64,000 nt of DNA from Muriiphilus sp048268845. GTDB lineage: Bacteria; Pseudomonadota; Alphaproteobacteria; Rhodobacterales; Rhodobacteraceae. The stretch spans positions 62,001 to 126,000 of the forward strand of contig JBLWUQ010000006.1 in the NCBI GenBank assembly GCA_048268845.1, given 5' to 3'. The notes under the pieces were generated by a model. It was not told where the DNA came from. It ran no database searches and was given only the letters and a program-made list of their open reading frames with translations. The position numbers and the translations under genes were made by a program. This document shows positions 14,928-22,934 of this stretch, one piece after another. How positions within the stretch are numbered: position 1 is the first letter of the stretch; every line of letters starts with the position of its first letter.

Positions 14928-17566
14928 AGATCCTCTCCATCACCCTCTCCGACGTGCGCCGCTTCACCTCGCCCGTCACCATCGGCGGGCTCGAAAGCGG
15001 TGTGAATGTGCTGGCCGCACCGAACGAGAGCGGCAAGTCCACCCTTTTCGACGCACTCCAGGCGGTGTTCTTCCAGTCCCACCGCAGCCGGGCGAAGGAG
15101 GCCAAATCGCTCCAGCCCCACGCGGGCGGGCGGCCGACCGTGTCGGTCGAGATCGAACTGCCGTCGGGGCGCTACCGCATCACCAAGCGCTGGCTCGCCG
15201 GCGCGATGGCCGAGGTGCGCGAAGGCTCCCGGCTCGTCGCCAAGGACGATGCCGCCGAGGACTGGATCAGCGCCCAGTTCATGTCCGGTTACGCTGGTGG
15301 CCCGGCCGGGCTTCTCTGGGTGCGCCAGGGGGTGACCGCACTCGATGGCGACGACAGGAAATCCGCAGAGCCGGCCAGAACCGCCCGCCGCGACCTGCTG
15401 TCGTCGGTCGCCGGAGAGGTCGAGGCGATGACCGGCGGGCGGCGCATGGAACGCGCCCTGTTGCAGTGCAATGCCGAGCTGAGTGAACTGGTAACCAACA
15501 CCGGGCGGGCAAAAGCCGGTGGCCCGCTCAAGACCGCGGAAGACGAGGTCGCCGAACTGCAAGGCCGCGAAGCCGAGCTTGAAGATCTCTCACGCGCGCT
15601 GGCGGCCGCGATCGAGGAACGGCGCAAGCTGCGGCGCGAGGCCGAGGAATTGCGCGACCCGGAAACCGCAACGCAGGCCGTGGAGAGCCTTGAAGCCGCC
15701 CGTGCGGCGCGCGATGCGGCGCGGCGACATGCCGATCTGCTGTCGCAAGCCCGCGAAAAGGTTGAAACGGCACAGCGCTCGGTCGAGCACGCGGCCGAAC
15801 GTCGCGATGCACTGGACGGGCTTCAAAAGACCCGTGAAGCGGCGGCCAGGCAACTCGCGAATGCACAGGGTTCAGAGAACGCCGCCGGAAAGGATGTCGC
15901 CAGCCGCGACGCGGCCCTCGCCGAGGCCGAGACGGCCGTGACAGCGGCACGCGACGCGCTAAAGGCCGACGAGCGCCAGCTTGCGCGCGTGATCGCAGCC
16001 GAAGCCACCGCACGCGACCGTGAGCGGCGCGCCCGCCTCGACACGCAGATCGAAACCGCCGAGCGCCATGCCGATGCCATTGCAAAGGCCAGTGTCGAGG
16101 CCCGAAAGGGGCCGGATGCCGCGATGATCGCAGCGCTCGACCTCGCCCTCCGCGATCTGCGCGTCCAGGAAGCTCTGCGCGACCAGGCGGCGCTCACCGT
16201 GACCATGCGCTATGCTTCGCCCGAGGTTCCCCGCGTGCGCCTGGCAGAGGGTCCGGCCCTCGATGAAGCCACGCCCCACCCCCTGCCCGAGGGCGGCGCG
16301 CTCGACTTCGAGGGCATCGGCCAGCTCACCATCGCCCCGGGCGCGCGTGCCAGTCAGGCCCGCGACCATGACGACGCCGTCGCGACATACGAGCGGGCAC
16401 TCGCGGCAGCCGGGGCCGAGACGATGGACGAGGCGCGCAAACTGGCTGCAGCACGGAAGTCCGCCGAAGACCAGCTTCGCGAGGCCCGCGCGGCCTTGGG
16501 AGGGGTCGCGCCGGACGGCATCGAGGCTCTCAAGGCCGAGCGCACCGCCCTTGGCGCGCAGGAGCCCGAGGCCTCCGTAAACGTCCCCGACCTGCCCGAC
16601 CGGGAAACCGCCGAACGCGCCGTGGCAACGACCCGAACGGCAGTTGAGGACGCAGCGGCCAAGGCCGATGCGCTGAGCAAGGCGGCGCAGGATGCAAAGA
16701 TTGCCCGCGCCAAGGCCCTGGCCCAGACCGAGGCGGCGCAGGACCGCCTGCGCTATGCCGAAGGCGCGCTTGCCGGGGTCGATATGGACGCCGAAACCAC
16801 CGCCCGCGCCGACGCCGTGACAAGGGCCGAGGCAGCACTTGCCGAAGCGACCGAAAAGGCCAGCCGCCTTGCGGCAGAAGCGCCCGATCTTGCCACGGCC
16901 GAAGCCGGTTTCAAGCGCGCCCAATCGGCACTGGACGCAACCCAGGAGCGCCTGCGGGCGGTCGACCGTCGCCTTGCCGAGCTCGACACCACGATCGCGA
17001 TGCGTGCCGGCGAGGGCATCGAGGAAGACCTCGCCGAAGTCCGCGACAGACTGGCCGAGGCGCGCGCGCGGCTTGATCGCTACAGCTTTGAGCGCGACAT
17101 GCTCACATTGCTCCAGGCCGAACTCGAAGCCGCGCGCATCTCCGCCCGCGAGCATTATTTCGAGCCGGTCACCCGCGAGCTGCGCCCGCTGCTGCATGTG
17201 CTCTGGCCCGATGCCGAACTCACCTTCGACGACGAGACTATCCTTCCCACCGCGCTCACCCGCGACGGCCAGGAGGAGAGCCTCGAAGACCTCTCCGGCG
17301 GCACCCGCGAGCAGATCGCCCTGCTCGTCCGCCTCGCCTTCGCGCGCCTTCTGGCAGGCTCCGGCCGCGCCGCGCCGGTGATCCTCGACGACGCCCTGGT
17401 CTTCACCGACGACGACCGGATCGAACGGATGTTCGATACGCTGCATCGGCAGGCCGGGGACCTGCAGATCATCGTCTTCTCCTGCCGCCAACGCGCCTTC
17501 CGCGCGCTCGGCGGCAAGGTGCTCGGCTTCGAGGCGGGAACGCTTCCGCCAGAGGCGGGCGCGTGA
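14924..17566 (+). CDS. SbcC/Rad50/YhaN-like SMC-family ATPase without zinc hook
   Basis: 880-residue ABC/SMC-type ATPase, predicted DNA-end-binding partner of the upstream exonuclease. Walker A is PNESGKST (33-40), the ABC signature is LSGGTREQ (about 788-796) and Walker B is VILDDALVF (about 820-828). Between them lie two long Ala/Glu/Arg-rich coiled coils (about 190-420 and 495-740). They are separated by a globular insert of about 65 residues (about 425-490, beginning MRYASPEVP), where Rad50/SbcC would have a CxxC zinc hook; no CxxC exists in the protein. That architecture is closer to YhaN-type proteins. The ATG is fixed by the overlap with the exonuclease stop; a longer upstream frame is an artefact of the overlapping gene. 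Confidence 0.9.
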   Translation: MKILSITLSDVRRFTSPVTIGGLESGVNVLAAPNESGKSTLFDALQAVFFQSHRSRAKEAKSLQPHAGGRPTVSVEIELPSGRYRITKRWLAGAMAEVREGSRLVAKDDAAEDWISAQFMSGYAGGPAGLLWVRQGVTALDGDDRKSAEPARTARRDLLSSVAGEVEAMTGGRRMERALLQCNAELSELVTNTGRAKAGGPLKTAEDEVAELQGREAELEDLSRALAAAIEERRKLRREAEELRDPETATQAVESLEAARAARDAARRHADLLSQAREKVETAQRSVEHAAERRDALDGLQKTREAAARQLANAQGSENAAGKDVASRDAALAEAETAVTAARDALKADERQLARVIAAEATARDRERRARLDTQIETAERHADAIAKASVEARKGPDAAMIAALDLALRDLRVQEALRDQAALTVTMRYASPEVPRVRLAEGPALDEATPHPLPEGGALDFEGIGQLTIAPGARASQARDHDDAVATYERALAAAGAETMDEARKLAAARKSAEDQLREARAALGGVAPDGIEALKAERTALGAQEPEASVNVPDLPDRETAERAVATTRTAVEDAAAKADALSKAAQDAKIARAKALAQTEAAQDRLRYAEGALAGVDMDAETTARADAVTRAEAALAEATEKASRLAAEAPDLATAEAGFKRAQSALDATQERLRAVDRRLAELDTTIAMRAGEGIEEDLAEVRDRLAEARARLDRYSFERDMLTLLQAELEAARISAREHYFEPVTRELRPLLHVLWPDAELTFDDETILPTALTRDGQEESLEDLSGGTREQIALLVRLAFARLLAGSGRAAPVILDDALVFTDDDRIERMFDTLHRQAGDLQIIVFSCRQRAFRALGGKVLGFEAGTLPPEAGA

Positions 17567-17813
17567 ACGGGACGGAACAAGGCTTCCGGCTCTCGGCGTC
17601 GGACCTGATGCGGTTCAAACAAGTCGGATGCGTCGGCCCATCGTCTGGAAGTCGACCGGGAGGGGCCGGAAACTGTCAGGGCTGATATCGACGGGACAAG
17701 AGCCGACGTTTCGCGCGAGGATGGGTTCGGCACGTCCGCGCGGAACAGGAGGCGGGGAATGCCACTGGCGCCCGGCGGTCCGGTTCTTGCTTGAAAGTCT
17801 ACGAAAAAGGAGG

Positions 17814-17890
17814 TGGCGGTCCCGGCGCGATTCGAACGCGCGACCTTTCGCTTCGGAGGCGAACACTCTATCCAGCTGAGCTACGGGACC
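17814..17890 (-). tRNA. tRNA-Arg(CCG)
   Basis: Read on minus, a complete cloverleaf of 77 nt forms: acceptor GGTCCCG/CGGGACC, D-arm GCTCAGCTGGATAGAGT, anticodon loop CTCCGAA (anticodon CCG, codon CGG), T-loop TTCGAAT, and an encoded CCA end at 17814-17816. It closes the HEPN-WYL-SbcCD-like block on its right. Confidence 0.95.
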
Positions 17891-18193
17891 ATCGTTTCCG
17901 TGCGGTTTTCTGTGCAAGCCAGAATTCCGCCCGGATCATATCTTCCTTTTCAACCTTTTGCACCCCTGACCAATCGCCTTCGGAGCGCGGTGCTCCATCC
18001 AGCCGGGCCACGGGTGCCTGCGGGCGGACATAAGGCATTCGCTCGCGGCCCGCAATTGCAAATTCCGCGAGGGCGGCCATCAGGACGACCCCCGACAACA
18101 CACCATCGGGATGGGAAACCGGGCACGGTCGTATCACCCTCTGGCAGAAGCGGTCACTTCGTGAGAAAACATCGCAAGCACCGCGGAGGGCCA
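17891..18193. other. 303-bp region between tRNA-Arg and the TPR-sulfotransferase gene
   Basis: Contains a decayed tRNA-Arg on minus (about 17952-18017, listed separately). The rest (18019-18193) shows no gene or motif that can be supported; a plus-strand frame runs through it and the tRNA but has no ribosome site before 18194. Confidence 0.5.
17952..18017 (-). pseudogene. tRNA-Arg remnant (pseudogene)
   Basis: On minus, the sequence starting GCACCCGTGG keeps a 5' acceptor arm, a D-arm (GCCCGGCTGGATGGAGC) and an anticodon loop CTCCGAA identical to that of the intact tRNA-Arg 60 bp downstream. The T-arm is ruined: GGTCAGGGGT is intact but the TTCGAAT loop has become GCAAAAG, and no 3' acceptor arm matches. 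It looks like an old tandem tRNA-Arg that lost its 3' third. Confidence 0.6.
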
Positions 18194-20248
18194 ATGTCAG
18201 TCGAAACAGAGTTGCGCAGAGCCGCCAAGCTGGCGAAGACGGGAAAGACTATTGAAGCGGCCCGGCTTTACCGTGGGATTCTGGAGCGTTTTCCGGGGAA
18301 CCTGCAAGCCCGTCGGGGGCTGCAGGCGCTTGGTCCGGTGACCGCGCGGCCATCGCGTCCGCCCGGCGGGAGCGCCACTCCCCCCGGCTATTGGGCGCTG
18401 GCACAGGCTTTCGAGAGCGGGGCGTTCCGCCAGGTCCTGACTGGCGCACAGAGCCTTGTGATATCGCACCCCGGACACGCGCCAAGCTGGAACCTTCTCG
18501 GCCTCGCACAGGCCAAGGCCGGCCATCACAAGGCCGCGGTCGCCAGCTATTCCCGCGCCATCGATCTGGATCGGACGCTTGCGATCGCGGCCCACAACCG
18601 CACCGCATCGCTGATCGCACTTGGACGGAGAGAGGAGGCAGCGGCATCGGCCCTGCTCACCGTGGCGCTCGCCCCCGATTTTGCCGAGGGTCACCTGTCC
18701 GCCGGCTTCGCCCTGGCCTCGATCGGCGAGGCCGACAAGGCCAAAGCACGGTTTCAGGCGGTGGCGCAGTCAGAAGCGCCCGCACCCCAGATTGCGCGCG
18801 CCATGATCGGTCTGGGGAACCTCGCGCTGGCGAGCAAGGATCACGACGCCGCAATAAGCCTTTTTCGCAAGGCAATCGCACTGCAGCCGGATGACATCGA
18901 CGCGGTCAACAATCTTGGTGTCGCGCTGGACGCGCATGGCGATTTCGATCTGGCAATCGACGTTCTCGAATCTGCCTGCAAACGTCACCCCAACGCACAA
19001 TCGCCGGCCAATAATCTCGTGGTATCGCTGGTCCATGACGGCCAGCTTCAGGCCGCACGCATTGCCGCTGAACGGGCGTTGGAAATAGCGCCCGACAATG
19101 CCAGGTCATGGACATACCTGGGAAAGTGCCTGACGGATCTTGGCGACCGCGACGCCGCCCGCGCCGCGATCAACCAGGCCGTCGCCTTGCATCCGCATCT
19201 GGACGGCGCGTTCATCGAGCAAATGCGGATCGACCCGCCGGTGCCAGGCAGCGCCGATCACGACCGGCTTGCAGCCATCCTGCGTTCGCCTGACTCCGTT
19301 CCGGTCGATGCGGTCGCGGCGGGATTCATCCTGTTCGGGCTGCATGACGCGCTCGGGGAAACCGAACATGCCTTCAAGTGGCTCGACGAAGCAAACCGGC
19401 GACGCCGCGTGAATGAACCCTATGAGATCGCCAACGACCGCCGCGTGTTCGCTGCCCTGAAGGCGCGGAGCGAGGTTCCATCCGATGCCGCGACGTCGCC
19501 CGAACCCAGCCGGACACGTCCCGTCTTTATCGTCGGCATGCCGCGCTCGGGCACGACGCTGGTCGAACAGATCCTTGCCCGACACAGCAGCGTCCATGCC
19601 GCGGGCGAATTGCGACATCTTGGGCGCACCATGAGCCGCATGGGCTGGACAGGCAGCGAGACCGGACGCGCGGCCGATCCTGAGGTGCTCGCGGCACTGC
19701 GGAACGACTACCTCGCCGTCATTGACAGGCTCGCGGGCGGGAAACCGGTAGTCACCGACAAGATGCCGCTGAACTTTCGCTTCCTGGGGTTCGCACTCGC
19801 GGCGATACCCGAAGCCCGCGTGCTGTTCACCCGACGCGATCCTCGTGCGACCTGCTGGTCGAATTACCGACAGAACTTTTCCGGAGGCGGAAATCGGTTC
19901 GGCAACAGCCTGACCGATCTTGGCGCCTATTACCAAATGCATCTGGACCTGATGGAAACCTGGATCGAACGCTTTCCGGACCGCATCCACACCGTCTGCT
20001 ACGAACGCCTGACGACCGATCAGGAGGAACAGTCCCGCGCCCTCGTCGCGGCTGCGGGGCTCGAGTGGGAGCCGGCCTGCCTGGAGTTTCACAAGACCGA
20101 CCGGATCGCGCGCACCGCGTCTCGCGATCAGGTTCGCCGCAAGATGTATACCGGCAGCTCCGAGGCATGGCGCCGTTATGAGCCGTTTCTCGGTCCGATG
20201 CTGGACGCGCTTCACGGATTGCCGGACTCGCATCTTCCCGCAACGTGA
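18194..20248 (+). CDS. TPR-repeat sulfotransferase family protein
   Basis: 684-residue fusion. The N-terminal ~420 residues consist of tetratricopeptide repeats (for example YSRAIDLDRTLAIAAHNRTA, and LFRKAIALQPDDIDAVNNLG). The C-terminal domain from about residue 440 is a PAPS-dependent sulfotransferase with the 5'-phosphosulfate loop VGMPRSGTTLVEQIL and the later FTRRDPRATCWSNYRQNF 3'-phosphate site. The acceptor is unknown; bacterial members modify polysaccharides, lipids or proteins. ATG 18194 has GGAGG just upstream. It stands alone between the tRNA-Arg and ribosomal protein genes, ending at a terminator. Confidence 0.88.
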   Translation: MSVETELRRAAKLAKTGKTIEAARLYRGILERFPGNLQARRGLQALGPVTARPSRPPGGSATPPGYWALAQAFESGAFRQVLTGAQSLVISHPGHAPSWNLLGLAQAKAGHHKAAVASYSRAIDLDRTLAIAAHNRTASLIALGRREEAAASALLTVALAPDFAEGHLSAGFALASIGEADKAKARFQAVAQSEAPAPQIARAMIGLGNLALASKDHDAAISLFRKAIALQPDDIDAVNNLGVALDAHGDFDLAIDVLESACKRHPNAQSPANNLVVSLVHDGQLQAARIAAERALEIAPDNARSWTYLGKCLTDLGDRDAARAAINQAVALHPHLDGAFIEQMRIDPPVPGSADHDRLAAILRSPDSVPVDAVAAGFILFGLHDALGETEHAFKWLDEANRRRRVNEPYEIANDRRVFAALKARSEVPSDAATSPEPSRTRPVFIVGMPRSGTTLVEQILARHSSVHAAGELRHLGRTMSRMGWTGSETGRAADPEVLAALRNDYLAVIDRLAGGKPVVTDKMPLNFRFLGFALAAIPEARVLFTRRDPRATCWSNYRQNFSGGGNRFGNSLTDLGAYYQMHLDLMETWIERFPDRIHTVCYERLTTDQEEQSRALVAAAGLEWEPACLEFHKTDRIARTASRDQVRRKMYTGSSEAWRRYEPFLGPMLDALHGLPDSHLPAT

Positions 20249-20275
20249 AAAGGGCCGCCCATCGGGCGGCCCTTT
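20249..20275. terminator. bidirectional terminator between TPR-sulfotransferase and rpsI
   Basis: A 12-bp stem (20249-20260 with 20264-20275) with a 3-nt loop, A run on the left and T run on the right, placed immediately after the sulfotransferase stop and 20 bp from the rpsI stop. Confidence 0.85.
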
Positions 20276-20294
20276 CGCAGAACGGTTGGCAGGA

Positions 20295-20795
20295 TCAGCG
20301 CTTCGAGAACTGGAAGCTCTTGCGGGCCTTGGCCTTGCCGTATTTCTTGCGCTCGACCACGCGGCTGTCGCGGGTGAGAAAGCCCGCCGCCTTGAGCGCG
20401 GCGCGCAGCGACGGCTCATAGAGTTGCAGCGCCTTCGAGACGCCGTGCTTGACCGCGCCGGCCTGGCCCGACAGGCCACCGCCCTTGACGGTCGCCATCA
20501 CGTCGAACTCGTTCTCGACACCGGCCACCTGGAACGGCTGGCGCAGGATCATCTGGAGCACCGGACGGGCGAAATACTTGTCCATTTCCTTGCCGTTGAC
20601 GGTGACCTTGCCGGTGCCCGGCTTGATCCAGACGCGGGCGACCGCGTCCTTGCGCTTGCCGGTGGCATAGGCACGGCCGAGCGCGTCGCGCACCGGTTCG
20701 CGCGGAGCGGCGACGGTTTCGGTTGCGACGATCGCCGCCGGGGTGCCTTCGACAACCGCGCTCAGCTCATCGAGCGATTTGATCTCTTCAGCCAT
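20295..20795 (-). CDS. rpsI: 30S ribosomal protein S9
   Basis: 166-residue small-subunit protein contacting the P-site tRNA through its C-terminal tail. The conserved YATGKRKDAVARVWIKPG motif and the terminal ARKSFQFSKR are diagnostic. The N-terminal extension of about 35 acidic residues is usual in Alphaproteobacteria. The start lies 2 bp after the rplM stop; rplM-rpsI is a universal operon. Confidence 0.97.
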   Translation of the reverse strand: MAEEIKSLDELSAVVEGTPAAIVATETVAAPREPVRDALGRAYATGKRKDAVARVWIKPGTGKVTVNGKEMDKYFARPVLQMILRQPFQVAGVENEFDVMATVKGGGLSGQAGAVKHGVSKALQLYEPSLRAALKAAGFLTRDSRVVERKKYGKAKARKSFQFSKR

Positions 20796-20797
20796 GA

Positions 20798-21262
20798 TCA
20801 GCCCTCACGCGTGTTTTTCTTGTTCATCGATTTGACGTCGAGCACCTCGGGCGACTGCGCCTCGTGGCCATGCTCGATGCCGGCGTAAATGCGCAGGTTC
20901 GACATCTGCTTGCGCGCAAGCTTGTTGCCCGGAAGCATCCGCTTGATCGCAAGTTCGACGACGCGCTCGGGATGCTTGCCTTCAAGCATCTCGCCCGCGC
21001 TGCGCGACTTGATGCCACCCGGATAGCCGGTGTGCCAGTAGTGCAGCTTGTCGGTGCGCTTCTTGCCTGTCAGTTGCACCTTGTCGGCATTGATGATGAT
21101 GACGTTATCACCACAATCCATGTGCGGGGTGTAGCTGGGTTTGTGCTTGCCACGCAGGCGCATGGCGACGATCGAGGCAAGACGGCCCAGAACAACGCCC
21201 TCGGCGTCGATAAGGATCCACTTCTTGTCGATGTCTGCAGGGGTCGCAGAAAAGGTTTTCAT
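20798..21262 (-). CDS. rplM: 50S ribosomal protein L13
   Basis: 154-residue large-subunit assembly protein. MKTFSATPADIDKKW and the following GRLASIVAMRLRGKHKP segment are typical, as is LPGNKLARKQMSNLRIYAG. The ATG at 21262 is selected by homology; an open extension to 21358 covers the promoter and is not family-like. First gene of the rplM-rpsI operon. Confidence 0.97.
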   Translation of the reverse strand: MKTFSATPADIDKKWILIDAEGVVLGRLASIVAMRLRGKHKPSYTPHMDCGDNVIIINADKVQLTGKKRTDKLHYWHTGYPGGIKSRSAGEMLEGKHPERVVELAIKRMLPGNKLARKQMSNLRIYAGIEHGHEAQSPEVLDVKSMNKKNTREG

Positions 21263-21296
21263 GTCTTTCGGCCCTTGGTGGGTTTCGGATTGCCGT

Positions 21297-21324
21297 GTTC
21301 TACGGGTTTCCTGCGCCCAGTCAA
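21297..21324 (-). promoter_or_regulatory. predicted rplM-rpsI promoter
   Basis: On minus, TTGACT (21324-21319) and TAGAAC (21302-21297) are spaced by 16 bp, 35 bp before the rplM ATG. A good sigma70-like match for a ribosomal operon. Confidence 0.5.
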
Positions 21325-21418
21325 GTGCCGAATGGTCGATAAAACTTTGATAAACCAATGGCTTAGGTTTTAGGTATTATTTTACCCCACATATTTCGCC
21401 GTTTCCGTCGCAAGCCGC

Positions 21419-22381
21419 TCATTCCGGTCGGCAAATCTCGCCGCGCCAGATGGCGAGGGCCGTGCGCAGGGTCAGAACGATCACGACAAGGACCAGCACC
21501 GCCAGAACCCAAAGGCCCATGGTCCGGTGCGGCCCGGACTCCTCGAGCCGCCCGAACAGGAACGACGCCATCGACAGCGCGGCGAGGGGGAAGCTCAGTG
21601 CCCACCAGCTCAGCGCGAAGGGAAGCCCTGCGAGTTTCGGCACCTGCACCACCACCAGCGCCGCGAAGATATAGGCGGAATAGATCAGCGTGCGGGCAAA
21701 GCCGTCGATCACGCCGTTCATCCCGACATAGGCGACAAAGGCGACCGAGGGCGGCGCGATCAGGATCACCATCGTCGGAAACAGCCGCCCCGGCATCGGG
21801 TCGTGAAACACCAGCCGGTTCATCACCATGGTCAGAAGGATGCCCCAGAACATCATCCCGCCGGAGAAAAACAGCCACGAAATCTCGATATAGCCCATCC
21901 GCGCCCCGGCAATCGGCACGATCACGTTGCCCACCGCCGGGATGAACCAGGCGGGCGTCAGGTGGCCGACCTCAAAGCTGCGGTGGCTGATCCAGCCCGA
22001 GACCACGGCAATCGTCAGGATGCCCTGCCCCGCCACGCCGATCAGCCAGACCCATCCGGCAATCTCGGGCCGGCTTTCCAGCAGCGCCACCGACAGCAGC
22101 AGGAGCGAGATCGTCATGGTCGGGAAGAATGCCAGTTTCACCGGGTGGTGCCATTCCTCGATCACCGCGCCGGGATAACGCAGGAGCTTGGCGAAATAGA
22201 CCAGCGCGATCAGCGCGAAGGCCACCAGCGACACCCAGAGCATCACGCCCGAAGCCAGTTCGGCCACCGGCAGGAATCGCCCGGCGGAATTGAGCGCCAG
22301 CGTCAGGCCGAGAAGCCCCATGACGATGGCGAAAAACGTGACCGGGTAGTGCTTCAACCGGCTGACGGGTGCGTCGTTCAT
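21419..22381 (-). CDS. SLAC1/TehA-family anion channel protein
   Basis: 320-residue membrane protein with about ten hydrophobic helices, beginning near HYPVTFFAIVMGLLGLTLAL, the typical N-terminal helix of the TDT/SLAC1 family. Members conduct anions or export small molecules such as tellurite-related compounds, sulfite or C4-dicarboxylates; the ligand is not predictable. ATG 22381 is preferred over an upstream start at 22414 because AAAGGG precedes it and the frame then matches the family. It is a single gene upstream of rplM on the same strand, with an AT-rich 37-bp gap before the rplM promoter. Confidence 0.88.
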   Translation of the reverse strand: MNDAPVSRLKHYPVTFFAIVMGLLGLTLALNSAGRFLPVAELASGVMLWVSLVAFALIALVYFAKLLRYPGAVIEEWHHPVKLAFFPTMTISLLLLSVALLESRPEIAGWVWLIGVAGQGILTIAVVSGWISHRSFEVGHLTPAWFIPAVGNVIVPIAGARMGYIEISWLFFSGGMMFWGILLTMVMNRLVFHDPMPGRLFPTMVILIAPPSVAFVAYVGMNGVIDGFARTLIYSAYIFAALVVVQVPKLAGLPFALSWWALSFPLAALSMASFLFGRLEESGPHRTMGLWVLAVLVLVVIVLTLRTALAIWRGEICRPE

Positions 22382-22454
22382 GGATGGCCCTTTCAAATGT
22401 CGCGGCCCCGACAATGCGCAGCCCGCCCGCGCCGGGTCAACGCGGCAGAACGCT

Positions 22455-22877
22455 TCAGCGCTCGGGCGGGATCGAATAGGTCATCGAGGCGCGCGCGACC
22501 GGCTGATCGTGGCCCTCGGAATAGATCATCACGTCACCGACCGCGAGGACCTTGCCCAGCTTCAACAGCCGCGCCTCGGCGCGCAGGTTGGCGTCGGCCA
22601 CGGGCTTGCGCATGAAGTCGATGGAACAGCTCGTGGTGACCGCGAGCGCCTTCGGCCCGATCATCGCCAGGATCGCAAGGTAGATCGACACATCGGCCAG
22701 CGCGAACATCGCCGGGCCGGAAACCGTGCCGCCGGGGCGCAGGTGCTTGTCCTGCACCAGTTTTCGCACCGTGATGTGCATCGGGGAGACGTCGAGGATC
22801 TCGAAATCGTCCGCCACCTGCGGAAATGCCTCGTGGATGAAGACGCGCAACTCGTCGAGGCTCATTTTCAGGCTCAT
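22455..22877 (-). CDS. PaaI-family hotdog thioesterase
   Basis: 140-residue single hotdog domain predicted to hydrolyse acyl-CoA thioesters. The active-site region LRPGGTVSGPAMFALADVSIYLAI contains the helix-capping Asp expected in PaaI-type enzymes. A GGGAGGGAAAAG ribosome site fixes the ATG at 22877. It is divergent (57-bp gap) from an enoyl-CoA hydratase gene, so both probably act on CoA thioesters. Confidence 0.85.
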   Translation of the reverse strand: MSLKMSLDELRVFIHEAFPQVADDFEILDVSPMHITVRKLVQDKHLRPGGTVSGPAMFALADVSIYLAILAMIGPKALAVTTSCSIDFMRKPVADANLRAEARLLKLGKVLAVGDVMIYSEGHDQPVARASMTYSIPPER

Positions 22878-22934
22878 GCTTTTCCCTCCCGCAATACGCG
22901 CCTATCGTGGGCGACGATGGCCCAGGAGGACAAG

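Noticed and set aside
17814..18018. Phage-type att site at the tRNA-Arg
   Set aside because: The tRNA relic has lost its 3' part, the segment phages normally duplicate, and no integrase gene is in the window. Tandem tRNA decay is simpler.
17813..18193. N-terminal extension of the TPR-sulfotransferase frame
   Set aside because: It reads through the tRNA-Arg gene and the tRNA relic; ATG 18194 with GGAGG is the real start.
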